IMG/VR virus record: IMGVR_UViG_3300021375_001709
Span: 1-36,628 of that record
DNA: 36,628 nt
Strand: one strand, 5' to 3'
Source: a virus
Shown here in pieces: positions 19,996 to 27,139 of this stretch (its first letter is position 1; each line of letters starts with the position of its first letter). The position numbers and the translations under genes were made by a program. Under the pieces are notes generated by a model that saw only the letters and a list, made by a program, of their open reading frames with translations, made no database searches and was not told the DNA's origin.

Positions 19996-20760
19996 TTAAT
20001 AATTTTGTGTTACGGACATTAACTTCATTACATTCTCCCAAGTTTTAGGAACGTTAATTACTAAATGTATACTATTATTAAACCAACTATGTGTTCTATG
20101 TGTTTTACGAGTATCCACATAATACGCTTTTCCTGGTGTAATAGGCCATCTATGCCCATCCATTTCCCACTCATACGCATCATGTTGTGTTGCTCTACTT
20201 AAAAATGCAACAATTCTAAACGTACTACGTGTTAATTCTGGTTGATCTTTATGTGGTGGAAACCATCCGCCAGCATTAGATTTAACTAACATTGTACGTC
20301 CTAGTGGCTGAAAGAAATCTAGCATTTCATGCAAGCAAGACAAATCTTTGTATAACTGTGTAGGTGTATTAAAGTCAAGTTCTGATAATTTTCTACCATG
20401 TCTACGCCTTGCTTCAGGCATACTAAGTCCATCATTATAGTCATCACCTTCTATGCCCATTAGACATAAGCCTTCCCTGTCGTTAGTTACACCTTCTCTC
20501 CGTAAATACGGAACCCACTTATCATCATATTCTTTAATCTGTTTCTTGAACCAACCCATATCAAATTCATATTTTAATGGTTCCCAGACACTCATAGCTG
20601 ATAATTGAAGTTCGCATTTAATATCTTCCATTGTAGGTTCAAACTTTGTTTTGTCTGAATCTAACCATTTCTGATAATAGTTACCTTGCTTATTTTGATT
20701 AGCTTTGGGTATGAGTGTAATGTCTTTCCCATCCTTATCAACAAGAGGTTTATCTGCCAT
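19996..20760 (-). CDS. 2OG-Fe(II) oxygenase-like (aspartyl/asparaginyl hydroxylase type)
   Basis: A 254-residue protein with SD AAAGGA before ATG 20760. The iron-binding pattern is NAGGWFPPHKDQPELTR (His170, Asp172), a strand FRIVAFLSRATQHDAYEWEM, a PGKAYYVDTRKTHRTHSWFN segment (His221 and His224), and IHLVINV. This HxD...H...VINV layout is that of the aspartyl/asparaginyl beta-hydroxylase branch of the 2OG oxygenases. They hydroxylate side chains of proteins or peptides. The substrate is unknown. The N-terminal 150 residues form a helical domain. It is next to IscU, which has no known functional link. Confidence 0.82.
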   Translation of the reverse strand: MADKPLVDKDGKDITLIPKANQNKQGNYYQKWLDSDKTKFEPTMEDIKCELQLSAMSVWEPLKYEFDMGWFKKQIKEYDDKWVPYLRREGVTNDREGLCLMGIEGDDYNDGLSMPEARRRHGRKLSELDFNTPTQLYKDLSCLHEMLDFFQPLGRTMLVKSNAGGWFPPHKDQPELTRSTFRIVAFLSRATQHDAYEWEMDGHRWPITPGKAYYVDTRKTHRTHSWFNNSIHLVINVPKTWENVMKLMSVTQNY

Positions 20761-20772
20761 CTTTAATCCTTT

Positions 20773-21177
20773 CTATATCACTACTGCTTTCGCATTTATT
20801 TCTTTTTTATTGCCGTAATCTCTGACTGCGGCTTTAATGGCATCTTCTGCCAATACGCTACAGTGAATCTTAACTGGAGGTAATGCCAGTTCTTCAACTA
20901 TAGTTGTATTTTTAATTTCCTGTGCTTCTAACAAGCTCATGCCTTTTAGCATTGTTGTTACCATGCTTGAACTAGCAATAGCACTACCACATCCATATGT
21001 TTTAAATTTGGCATCTTCAATGATGCCATCATCTGTTACTTTAATTTGTAAACGCATAACGTCTCCACATGCAGGTGCACCTACCATGCCTGTTCCAATG
21101 TCAGGGTCTTTTGGATCAAACTTACCTACATTGCGTGGATTATTATAATGGTCTAACACTTTTTCTGAGTATGCCAT
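20773..21177 (-). CDS. iscU: IscU-type Fe-S cluster scaffold
   Basis: A 134-residue protein covering the whole IscU family. MAYSEKVLDHYNNPRNVG starts the family domain. The three cluster cysteines are present in their motifs: PACGD (Cys37 with Asp39), YGCGSAIASSS (Cys63) and IHCSVLAEDA (His105, Cys106). The chaperone recognition sequence LPPVK (99-103), bound by HscA in bacteria, is intact. IscU assembles [2Fe-2S] and [4Fe-4S] clusters with sulfur from IscS. No iscS, hscA, hscB or iscA is visible here, so host partners would be needed. A full-length scaffold in a phage is unusual. It lies between a 2OG oxygenase gene and a small basic gene. Confidence 0.97.
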   Translation of the reverse strand: MAYSEKVLDHYNNPRNVGKFDPKDPDIGTGMVGAPACGDVMRLQIKVTDDGIIEDAKFKTYGCGSAIASSSMVTTMLKGMSLLEAQEIKNTTIVEELALPPVKIHCSVLAEDAIKAAVRDYGNKKEINAKAVVI

Positions 21178-21185
21178 AAGTCTCC

Positions 21186-21413
21186 TTATATATTTTTAAT
21201 AATTTGTTTGCCGTCTCGCCTATCTTTCTTTTTAGTTGAGTTGACCAACTTCTTTTTCTTCGCTAATACTTGCCTTTTTGATTCCTTTGTTAGACTGCTA
21301 AGGTGTTTAACTTCCTCAGAGCCTGTTAATACTATTGCATCTTCTTTGCTGACCGAATTCATAGGTCCATGGGTATCATGCAATACCTTGGTTGTAAATT
21401 TTTTACTAGTCAT
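21186..21413 (-). CDS. Small basic protein, 75 aa
   Basis: A 75-residue protein. I chose ATG 21413 (MTSKKF) because it overlaps the GNAT stop by only 8 bases. The frame extends to 21425. It is soluble and lysine-rich (RQVLAKKKKLVNSTKKKDRR, 48-67), with a short N-terminal part (TTKVLHDTHGPMNSVSKEDA). The basic C-terminus suggests nucleic acid contact. No domain recognised. Confidence 0.7.
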   Translation of the reverse strand: MTSKKFTTKVLHDTHGPMNSVSKEDAIVLTGSEEVKHLSSLTKESKRQVLAKKKKLVNSTKKKDRRDGKQIIKNI

Positions 21414-21801
21414 AACGCTTAACATCGAATCCTAATTTCTTGGCGGTCTTCAAACTCGCTATATTTTTACTGTTTATATTACAGTACATAGTATTTACCT
21501 GAAATATTCTACGTGCTACACTAGGAGCCATTTTTAACATTTCAGATGCCACACCTCTCTGGCGTTCATCTTTATGTACTAAGTAGCTTAGTTCTCCATC
21601 CTTCTTGATTTCAAACACACCAACTAGTTTATTATTTTCCCATGCTCCATATGTGTTGTATATTGTAACAAATATTTCTGCATTTGTCAATGTAAATGGT
21701 GATTCAAGGTTAGTTTCTCTTGCCGTTTCATCGTCTATCAATTCATGTATATCTGAAATATCTGATATCCGTAACCTCATCACTCTAAGGTTTGGTTTCA
21801 T
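21406..21801 (-). CDS. GNAT-family N-acetyltransferase
   Basis: A 131-residue GNAT domain. Strand 4 and the acetyl-CoA loop are YLVHKDERQRGVASEML (73-89), with the R-Q-R-G-V-A signature at 80-85. The later helix and strand are NINSKNIASLKTAKKLGF (108-125), the typical N...A...K-x-L-G-F end. The family transfers acetyl from acetyl-CoA to amines on proteins, antibiotics or small molecules. The substrate is unknown. The start may be ATG 21801 or the internal ATG 21780 (MRLRIS). It is co-directional with IscU and the CCA-adding enzyme. Confidence 0.88.
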   Translation of the reverse strand: MKPNLRVMRLRISDISDIHELIDDETARETNLESPFTLTNAEIFVTIYNTYGAWENNKLVGVFEIKKDGELSYLVHKDERQRGVASEMLKMAPSVARRIFQVNTMYCNINSKNIASLKTAKKLGFDVKRYD

Positions 21802-21807
21802 TTGACT

Positions 21808-23778
21808 TTAAAGTCCTAACAGTTCTTCTTTACTTAATTTGTATCCACTTTGTTTCCACTTTACTTTTAATTTAGCAAGTGTTTTGCCCATATCAGGTCC
21901 AGGCTTCATACCATTATCAATTAGGTCTTTTCCAGTAAGTGGAAATTCTGGAGATTTGAATGATCGTGCCTTAAGTGCAAGTGAATCTTGTCCTTGCATT
22001 CTTAATAAATTTGCTGTCCATTCTGGATTGGCGCCATCTACTAGTAACCATTCCATTGCTTCTTTAGATAGTTTTGTCTTTTTATGTTGTGTATAGAATG
22101 CTAATTCTTTACGTTGCTCGTTGGACATTTTCCATGCCATTGCTATTTTAGCATCATTTACTAATACCGCCAAGTTCATCATAGGGTTATCAAATTTAAC
22201 ACCCTGTGCGTTTGCTACTGGCAATCCTATAACTTTTGCAACACCTGTTTTACCCATAAATGTAAGTACCTCAGGCGCACTAGATCCTACCAATAGTTTA
22301 GACATCTCTTGCCATACTCGTTCTACTGATACGCCAGATAGTCCACCAGCATTATCTTTTATTGCTTTCAATGCTTCCTTACTAAAGTTAGGTTTATCTA
22401 ACTTACTTTGAAAACGGAAGTAACGTAATACACGCAAGTAATCTTCCTGGATACGCTCTGCAGGATCTCCAACAAACTTGCTTACTTGATTTTGAAGATC
22501 ATCCATGCCACCAAAGTAGTCATGTATTTCACCATCAAGACTCATGCTCATAGCATTATATGTTAAGTCTCTACGTTTAGCATCTTCTTCCCATGATTTA
22601 ACAAATTCAACTTCTGAATGTCTACCATCAGGATTTACATCTGCTCGTAATGTTGTTATTTCGTAAGGCTCACTGTTGATTACTGCTGTTATTGTTCCAT
22701 GCTCTATTCCAGAAGGTACATGTCTTATTCCTTCCTTCTTAAACATTTCTATCATCTCATTTGGAGTTGCATCAGTTGCTAAATCTATATCTTTAGGATC
22801 TTTACCCAGTGCAACATCTCTTACTGCACCACCAACTATGCGTATCTCATATCCTGATCTAGCAAATATTTTACCCATACGTTTTACGTCAGGAGATAAT
22901 ATAGATGTATCAGTTGATACTTCTTCTGTAGTGAAGTGCTTCTGACCATTAGTTGTTTTACGTTTCATACCATATGCTTTCATTGTACTGTATATTGGTA
23001 CTAGCCCATGTTCACTTGTAATATCATTAGCCGCTTTTTCTGCTTCAGGACCCTTAGGGTGTTTAGGATTAATATGCACAACATCACCGTTCATCATATC
23101 ACTTACACTAGCAGATTTTCCTACTTTGTCAAGTAATTTATGCAATTTATCTTCAGGATCATATCCAGTAGTTTCATATCCCATCTTACCACGGACTTCT
23201 GAACGCCTGCCTGTCTTAGTGTCTTTAATATGTAATACAAGCATATTGGCACGTTTATCACGCTCTAACTGTAACATATAGCCTTCATTAGTTTTCTTTT
23301 TTCTATTAGATATTGCTGAAGCACCTGCTCCTAGAGCGGCGGCGATCTGATCTGGTGAGGCACCTGGAGGTGCACTTCTAACCCAGCCTTTAATTACATC
23401 TGCGCCTACTTTAATTCCTTTTTTAACTAATGCCCTGCCAACAGCCGCCACAACAGGAATAAGTGGTGCCCACTCGTCTACTTTTTTATCCTTAGTAGCG
23501 GTAGGTTTCATTCTATCATGCTTGGAAGGTTTTGCAAGTTGTTTAAGATTTGGTAGTTTTGGATCTGGAGTTATTAACTTCTCATTCTTTTGTCTACCAC
23601 GTTTCATATTTCTAAGATAGTGAGCTCGCTCTCTCTTTGCACCAGTTGCAGTACTAGCAATTTTATCTAACTGTGCTAGTGTAGCACCTTTAGGAATTCC
23701 TAAAGCACTTGATGACTTTTCTGTCATAGTTGTGTCCTCTGTATCAGGCTTACATATTTTTAATTCATTGATCTTCAT
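21808..23778 (-). CDS. cca: CCA-adding enzyme fused to a phage-specific N-terminal extension
   Basis: A 656-residue protein. Residues about 300-650 are a bacterial-type (class II) tRNA nucleotidyltransferase: RIVGGAVRDVALG (313-325), the catalytic KDIDLATDATPNE (Asp330, Asp332), KRRDLTYNAM (401-410), ERIQEDYLRVLRYFRF (441-456) and the terminal GKDLIDNGMKPGPDMG (616-631). The enzyme adds or repairs CCA on tRNA. The first 300 residues are foreign to the family. They contain an I-x-E tag (MKINELK), a basic stretch, WAPLIPVVAAVGRALVKKG (103-121) and an unknown domain with MLVLHIKDTKTGRRSEVRG (179-197). The late-type box CTAAATA lies 5 bases before the ATG. Head packaging is inferred. Confidence 0.93.
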   Translation of the reverse strand: MKINELKICKPDTEDTTMTEKSSSALGIPKGATLAQLDKIASTATGAKRERAHYLRNMKRGRQKNEKLITPDPKLPNLKQLAKPSKHDRMKPTATKDKKVDEWAPLIPVVAAVGRALVKKGIKVGADVIKGWVRSAPPGASPDQIAAALGAGASAISNRKKKTNEGYMLQLERDKRANMLVLHIKDTKTGRRSEVRGKMGYETTGYDPEDKLHKLLDKVGKSASVSDMMNGDVVHINPKHPKGPEAEKAANDITSEHGLVPIYSTMKAYGMKRKTTNGQKHFTTEEVSTDTSILSPDVKRMGKIFARSGYEIRIVGGAVRDVALGKDPKDIDLATDATPNEMIEMFKKEGIRHVPSGIEHGTITAVINSEPYEITTLRADVNPDGRHSEVEFVKSWEEDAKRRDLTYNAMSMSLDGEIHDYFGGMDDLQNQVSKFVGDPAERIQEDYLRVLRYFRFQSKLDKPNFSKEALKAIKDNAGGLSGVSVERVWQEMSKLLVGSSAPEVLTFMGKTGVAKVIGLPVANAQGVKFDNPMMNLAVLVNDAKIAMAWKMSNEQRKELAFYTQHKKTKLSKEAMEWLLVDGANPEWTANLLRMQGQDSLALKARSFKSPEFPLTGKDLIDNGMKPGPDMGKTLAKLKVKWKQSGYKLSKEELLGL

Positions 23779-23783
23779 ATATG

Positions 23784-23790
23784 TATTTAG
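23784..23790 (-). promoter_or_regulatory. Late-type box exactly 5 nt before ATG
   Basis: CTAAATA (23790-23784) then CATAT then ATG 23778. It fills the gap between the radical SAM stop and the CCA gene. With T4 late spacing (last A at about -6) the RNA would start on the A of the ATG. Confidence 0.5.
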
Positions 23791-24900
23791 TTACTTTCCA
23801 CAATGAAGCTTGCATGTAGAAAGTTTGTCAAACCCCTCTAATAACTTTTTGTACCCTGGACCTTGTTTGATTTCAGCAATACTATTGTTTGCAATATTCA
23901 TACTTGCTACATCTTCCTCAGTTAATTCTAAGTCACGTATTAGTTCACCTTTTTGTGTTCTAGTATAACAACAAGGATAAAACATTCCATCACTACCAAT
24001 AAAATGTGCAAATTTATCTACATTAATGCATTGAGGATCAACATGCTCTGTTACATATTTTTCTTTAACTTGTGTAATGTCTACGGCAGTTGCTCCTGCT
24101 TGCCTAGTTACAAACTGTTTGTCAATATTATTAATGTCAATTTCTTTTGATCTTTTTTGTACTACCTTAGCAATTTTATCCATTTCCTTTACTTTTCTAG
24201 TACGTGGGTGGATCTGTATTCTAAGACGTGGTATAAAGACATCGCTTTTGCTTACTAATTCACTATAGTAATCTTCTAACATTGACAAGTTATCTTGAAA
24301 ATCTGCAATTTCAACATACTGGCCTTCAACAGTTCTTTTTGTATGTACTAGTTGAAACTGTTTAATTCCAAGTTCACATGCTAAATCATATGCTATTTTC
24401 ATATCTTCGTAACTGCTATTGTATTTAAAAACAATATACTTCCAACGTGTTCTTATGTTGTATTCTTTTAGTATTTCCATACCACGTCGTATTGTTGGCC
24501 AATGCCCATTTACCCTATACTGCATAAAGTTATCTGGTGTTCCATCAACACTGAATACAATGGTATCTGTAGGTCCAACATTTTGTCCTATACCATGCCA
24601 TACTGAATCCTTTACATAACTACCATTTGTTTCAAATGTGTGATGTATTCTATTCTCTTTTAAGTGAGATAAAACTTCAATTAATCTTGGGTGATAAACA
24701 CCATCACCATATGAGCCTGCAAATACTACATCATAATCAGGTGTATCCAATACTTGCATTAATCTGTCTGCATCTATATGTCCATTATCCCATATATGTC
24801 GTTCACTAACACGAGTTACCCTTGGACACTTTGGACAAGCCAATGTGCATTTACTTGTAAGTTCTACTTCAAGTGTTGTGGTTTTAGGAAAGGTTATCAT
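23791..24900 (-). CDS. Radical SAM protein with C-terminal Cys-rich (SPASM-like) end
   Basis: A 369-residue protein. The radical SAM cluster motif is SKCTLACPKCPR (Cys18, Cys22, Cys25), with glycine-rich VFAGSYGDGVYHP (about 59-71) and the strand FSVDGTPDNFMQYR later in the barrel. The end carries GMFYPCCYTR and DKLSTCKLHCGK, cysteine groups that suggest a SPASM/twitch-type auxiliary cluster. Such enzymes modify peptides or proteins, or build cofactors, using SAM and an electron donor. The late-type box GAATAAATA lies exactly 5 bases before ATG 24900. It overlaps the second radical SAM gene by 17 bases. Confidence 0.9.
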   Translation of the reverse strand: MITFPKTTTLEVELTSKCTLACPKCPRVTRVSERHIWDNGHIDADRLMQVLDTPDYDVVFAGSYGDGVYHPRLIEVLSHLKENRIHHTFETNGSYVKDSVWHGIGQNVGPTDTIVFSVDGTPDNFMQYRVNGHWPTIRRGMEILKEYNIRTRWKYIVFKYNSSYEDMKIAYDLACELGIKQFQLVHTKRTVEGQYVEIADFQDNLSMLEDYYSELVSKSDVFIPRLRIQIHPRTRKVKEMDKIAKVVQKRSKEIDINNIDKQFVTRQAGATAVDITQVKEKYVTEHVDPQCINVDKFAHFIGSDGMFYPCCYTRTQKGELIRDLELTEEDVASMNIANNSIAEIKQGPGYKKLLEGFDKLSTCKLHCGK

Positions 24901-26050
24901 GTATATATTTATTCAGCTCTGGATCAAAGTCATTTAACTTAACTGGGCCTCGCTCATCCCAAAAGTCAACTACTTGTTTTAATTTCCATCTGTAATCTAC
25001 ATGTGGTTTTTTCAGTTGTGCAATAATGCTATCACTTCCCCAAGCAAGTTCATCATTGTCTTCGAACCATTGCAGTACATCTGTACGCATTGATTCAGGT
25101 AATCTATAAAAATGGAATGGACTATTTCCATATGCTGGTCTTACATTTATTTGTACTTCTGGAAATCTTGTTTTAAGATAAGTTATAAGTTCAGGTGCTT
25201 GTCTAACACTTAAACTATTTAAAGTTAAGTCCCAACATTCTATTGCAAAATACTTATAGTATTGATCCATGACTTTTAGTTTGTGTTGCCAGTTTGTACC
25301 GTTACGCACATACTCATCTACTGCGCCAACACCATCTATACTAACTCGCATAACTAAATTATAGTCCTTAAAACGCCTTATATCTTTATCTTTAAGTAGT
25401 CTAGTACCATTTGTATTAATAACATAACGTGCATTAGGTGCCTTAACCATCATTCTATGCAATATATCTTCAAAGTTATTAACATAAAAAGGCTCACCAC
25501 CTGCCATATAAACATGTTGTAAGTTTTCATCTATACCATCAAATATGTTCTGCCATGCTTGTTCATCATTACACCAATCCATTGTCTTTGGATTATGATC
25601 CTGTAGAATACGTTCTGCTGTACCTTTTTCCCAACCATAATGTTCTGACATTTCTGGCACTAGTTTGTATAACTGTATACTACTATAGCTATTGCACATA
25701 ATACATCTTAAATTACACGTATTACCTATACGCAAATCTAACCCACGTATTACTGTATCGTTAAATGGAGTATTTGTTCCGAATGTGCCACGCAATGCTT
25801 TCTGTCTAAAACTACGTACACCGTCTAGTTCAGGTTCAAAGCAATGCCCACAACCAGTAGGGCAACCACCCGATGTGAATTGCTCTCTAACAGTGTTTAT
25901 TTCATCACTGTTCCATATAGTTGCTAAACTATGTTCTTTTATATTATAGGGTAATCTGTGTTCACCGTTATTGCAACATAGAGCTGGTTGGCCTTTATGT
26001 CCAATATGTGCGTAATTGAATGGGTAAACACAATAGTTGTATGGGTGCAT
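24884..26050 (-). CDS. Radical SAM protein with N-terminal SPASM-like segment (paralogue 1)
   Basis: A 388-residue protein. Unusually, the SPASM-like cysteines come first: ALCCNNGEHRLPYN (Cys25, Cys26), SLATIWNSDEINTVREQF, then GGCPTGCGHCFEP (Cys63, Cys67, Cys70). The radical SAM core follows, with GNTCNLRCIMCNSYSS (Cys112, Cys116, Cys119), MAGGEPFYVNNFED, VINTNGTRLL and RVSIDGVGAVDEYVR. In canonical SPASM proteins the order is the reverse. It is clearly homologous to the 408-aa protein at 27136-28362. These enzymes modify peptides or proteins, and the substrate is unknown. The ATG follows the previous stop directly (TAGATG). Confidence 0.9.
   Translation of the reverse strand: MHPYNYCVYPFNYAHIGHKGQPALCCNNGEHRLPYNIKEHSLATIWNSDEINTVREQFTSGGCPTGCGHCFEPELDGVRSFRQKALRGTFGTNTPFNDTVIRGLDLRIGNTCNLRCIMCNSYSSIQLYKLVPEMSEHYGWEKGTAERILQDHNPKTMDWCNDEQAWQNIFDGIDENLQHVYMAGGEPFYVNNFEDILHRMMVKAPNARYVINTNGTRLLKDKDIRRFKDYNLVMRVSIDGVGAVDEYVRNGTNWQHKLKVMDQYYKYFAIECWDLTLNSLSVRQAPELITYLKTRFPEVQINVRPAYGNSPFHFYRLPESMRTDVLQWFEDNDELAWGSDSIIAQLKKPHVDYRWKLKQVVDFWDERGPVKLNDFDPELNKYIHDNLS
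24906..24914 (-). promoter_or_regulatory. Late-type box exactly 5 nt before ATG
   Basis: GAATAAATA (24914-24906), TATAC, then ATG 24900 of the third radical SAM gene. It lies inside the end of the preceding coding region. T4-like spacing predicts transcription start at the ATG. Confidence 0.5.
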
Positions 26051-26572
26051 CTATTTTTGTCTTGCAACAAATTCGTCGATGTGTTCTACTACTGAATCTT
26101 TTAGAGTGTCGGCTCTAGCCGTGGCTGATGACATAGCATTGCCGACTAGTTGTGCAAGTTCCTTAAATCCGTTTTTGGTTCTTAAAAACCATTGTATTTT
26201 CTTTTTCTTTTCGTCATCAACATCTAAATAAACATCAATGATTTTCTTAGCAATCGTAGGTGTGACACCTATTGTTGAGCCATCATACATTCTAACTGGA
26301 AACTGTGTATTATCTTTTCTAGTTGAAACCATATCCAATACTTTAATTGGATCACTTTGCTTTACAACCTTTTCCCATGTAAGTTGCTGACTCTCATTTA
26401 CTAGTCCTAGATTAAATAACTTCTGTGTTGAACGATCCAATTCAATAGGTGTTCCATTTCCACCGAAATACTTTTTTGCTTGTCTTTCAGTTTCGCCTGG
26501 TTGTACATCAACAGTGGTATTAACACCTTTGACTATTACACCATCTTCTTTAATAATTGAATGTATTTTCAT
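26051..26572 (-). CDS. Hypothetical protein with N-terminal tag-like peptide, 173 aa
   Basis: A 173-residue protein starting MKIHSIIKEDGVIVKGVNT. The opening resembles the I-x-E tag of neighbouring genes, with IKE at 7-9 instead of position 3-5. The rest has PGETERQAKKYFGGNGTP (27-44), a central part that looks like a small domain (MVSTRKDNTQFPVRMYDG), and a helical C-terminus with ELAQLVGNAMSSATARADTL. No family recognised. It lies between the two SPASM-like radical SAM paralogues, with a 49-aa coiled-coil ORF overlapping its start, and could be a substrate or partner. That is speculation. Confidence 0.75.
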   Translation of the reverse strand: MKIHSIIKEDGVIVKGVNTTVDVQPGETERQAKKYFGGNGTPIELDRSTQKLFNLGLVNESQQLTWEKVVKQSDPIKVLDMVSTRKDNTQFPVRMYDGSTIGVTPTIAKKIIDVYLDVDDEKKKKIQWFLRTKNGFKELAQLVGNAMSSATARADTLKDSVVEHIDEFVARQK

Positions 26573-26699
26573 TACACTTCCTCAATTCTTCCTTTAGGGC
26601 TTCTATTTCCTGTTGTAATTCTGCAATCTTCCTTTGAGCTTCAATTAGCTCTTGTGTTCCTCTATATCCGTATTCCGTATATGTTGGTCCTTCTACCAT
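26550..26699 (-). CDS. Small coiled-coil protein, 49 aa
   Basis: A frame from ATG 26699 to TAA 26550-26552, giving 49 residues. Its ends overlap both neighbours (7 bases upstream, 23 bases downstream), which is common here. The product starts MVEGPTYTEYGYRGT and then forms a clear heptad helix (QELIEAQRKIAELQQEIEAL and KEELRKC, residues 16-42). It probably oligomerises. No SD is obvious. The heptad pattern supports coding. Confidence 0.6.
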   Translation of the reverse strand: MVEGPTYTEYGYRGTQELIEAQRKIAELQQEIEALKEELRKCNENTFNY

Positions 26700-27139
26700 T
26701 TACGACAGCTCCAATAACGAGCCTTATGTCTTGGTCCAGGATTATCACAGTTGTGTCTTGCTCTAAACGAACGTCTACGTGCTGGATTGTTCTTTTTGAT
26801 CTTAACACCTTTTTGTCCAAAGTTAACTTTAACTACATTACCTTTTGGATTCTTAACGTATACTTTAAACTTCTTAACATCACCTGCCATTGGCTTACCA
26901 AGTTTAACTTTACGTCCTTGGTATTCTGCTTCGTCTAGAATTTCATCTTCGTTGTACCACATAACACCATAATCTTCAAAAAATGCATCGTCATCATGGT
27001 ATGTAAATTCATTGTCATTCTCTTTGACACAATTATTTACACGAACGCCGCCCTTCATTTTAGTACCTTGTTTTTTATAGCCATCCCAACATTTAGGATC
27101 TAAACGTTGTTTAGCTTCTGAAATTTCATTAATTTTCAT
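26693..27139 (-). CDS. I-x-E-tagged Cys-containing basic protein, 148 aa
   Basis: A 148-residue protein starting MKINEISEAKQRLDPKCWDG. Positions 3-5 (INE) and 6-8 (ISE, followed by A) both match the I-x-E/A prohead protease rule. Two conserved-looking blocks follow: GYKKQGTKMKGGVRVNNC (20-37), and the C-terminal PARRRSFRARHNCDNPGP with ARYWSCRKW (119-148). Cysteines are at 17, 37, 131 and 145, possibly a zinc site. The C-terminal block recurs in marine phage proteins as I recall. A late-type box GATAAATA (27175-27168) lies 28 bases upstream with AAAGGTGATG. It lies between two radical SAM paralogues. Confidence 0.82.
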   Translation of the reverse strand: MKINEISEAKQRLDPKCWDGYKKQGTKMKGGVRVNNCVKENDNEFTYHDDDAFFEDYGVMWYNEDEILDEAEYQGRKVKLGKPMAGDVKKFKVYVKNPKGNVVKVNFGQKGVKIKKNNPARRRSFRARHNCDNPGPRHKARYWSCRKW

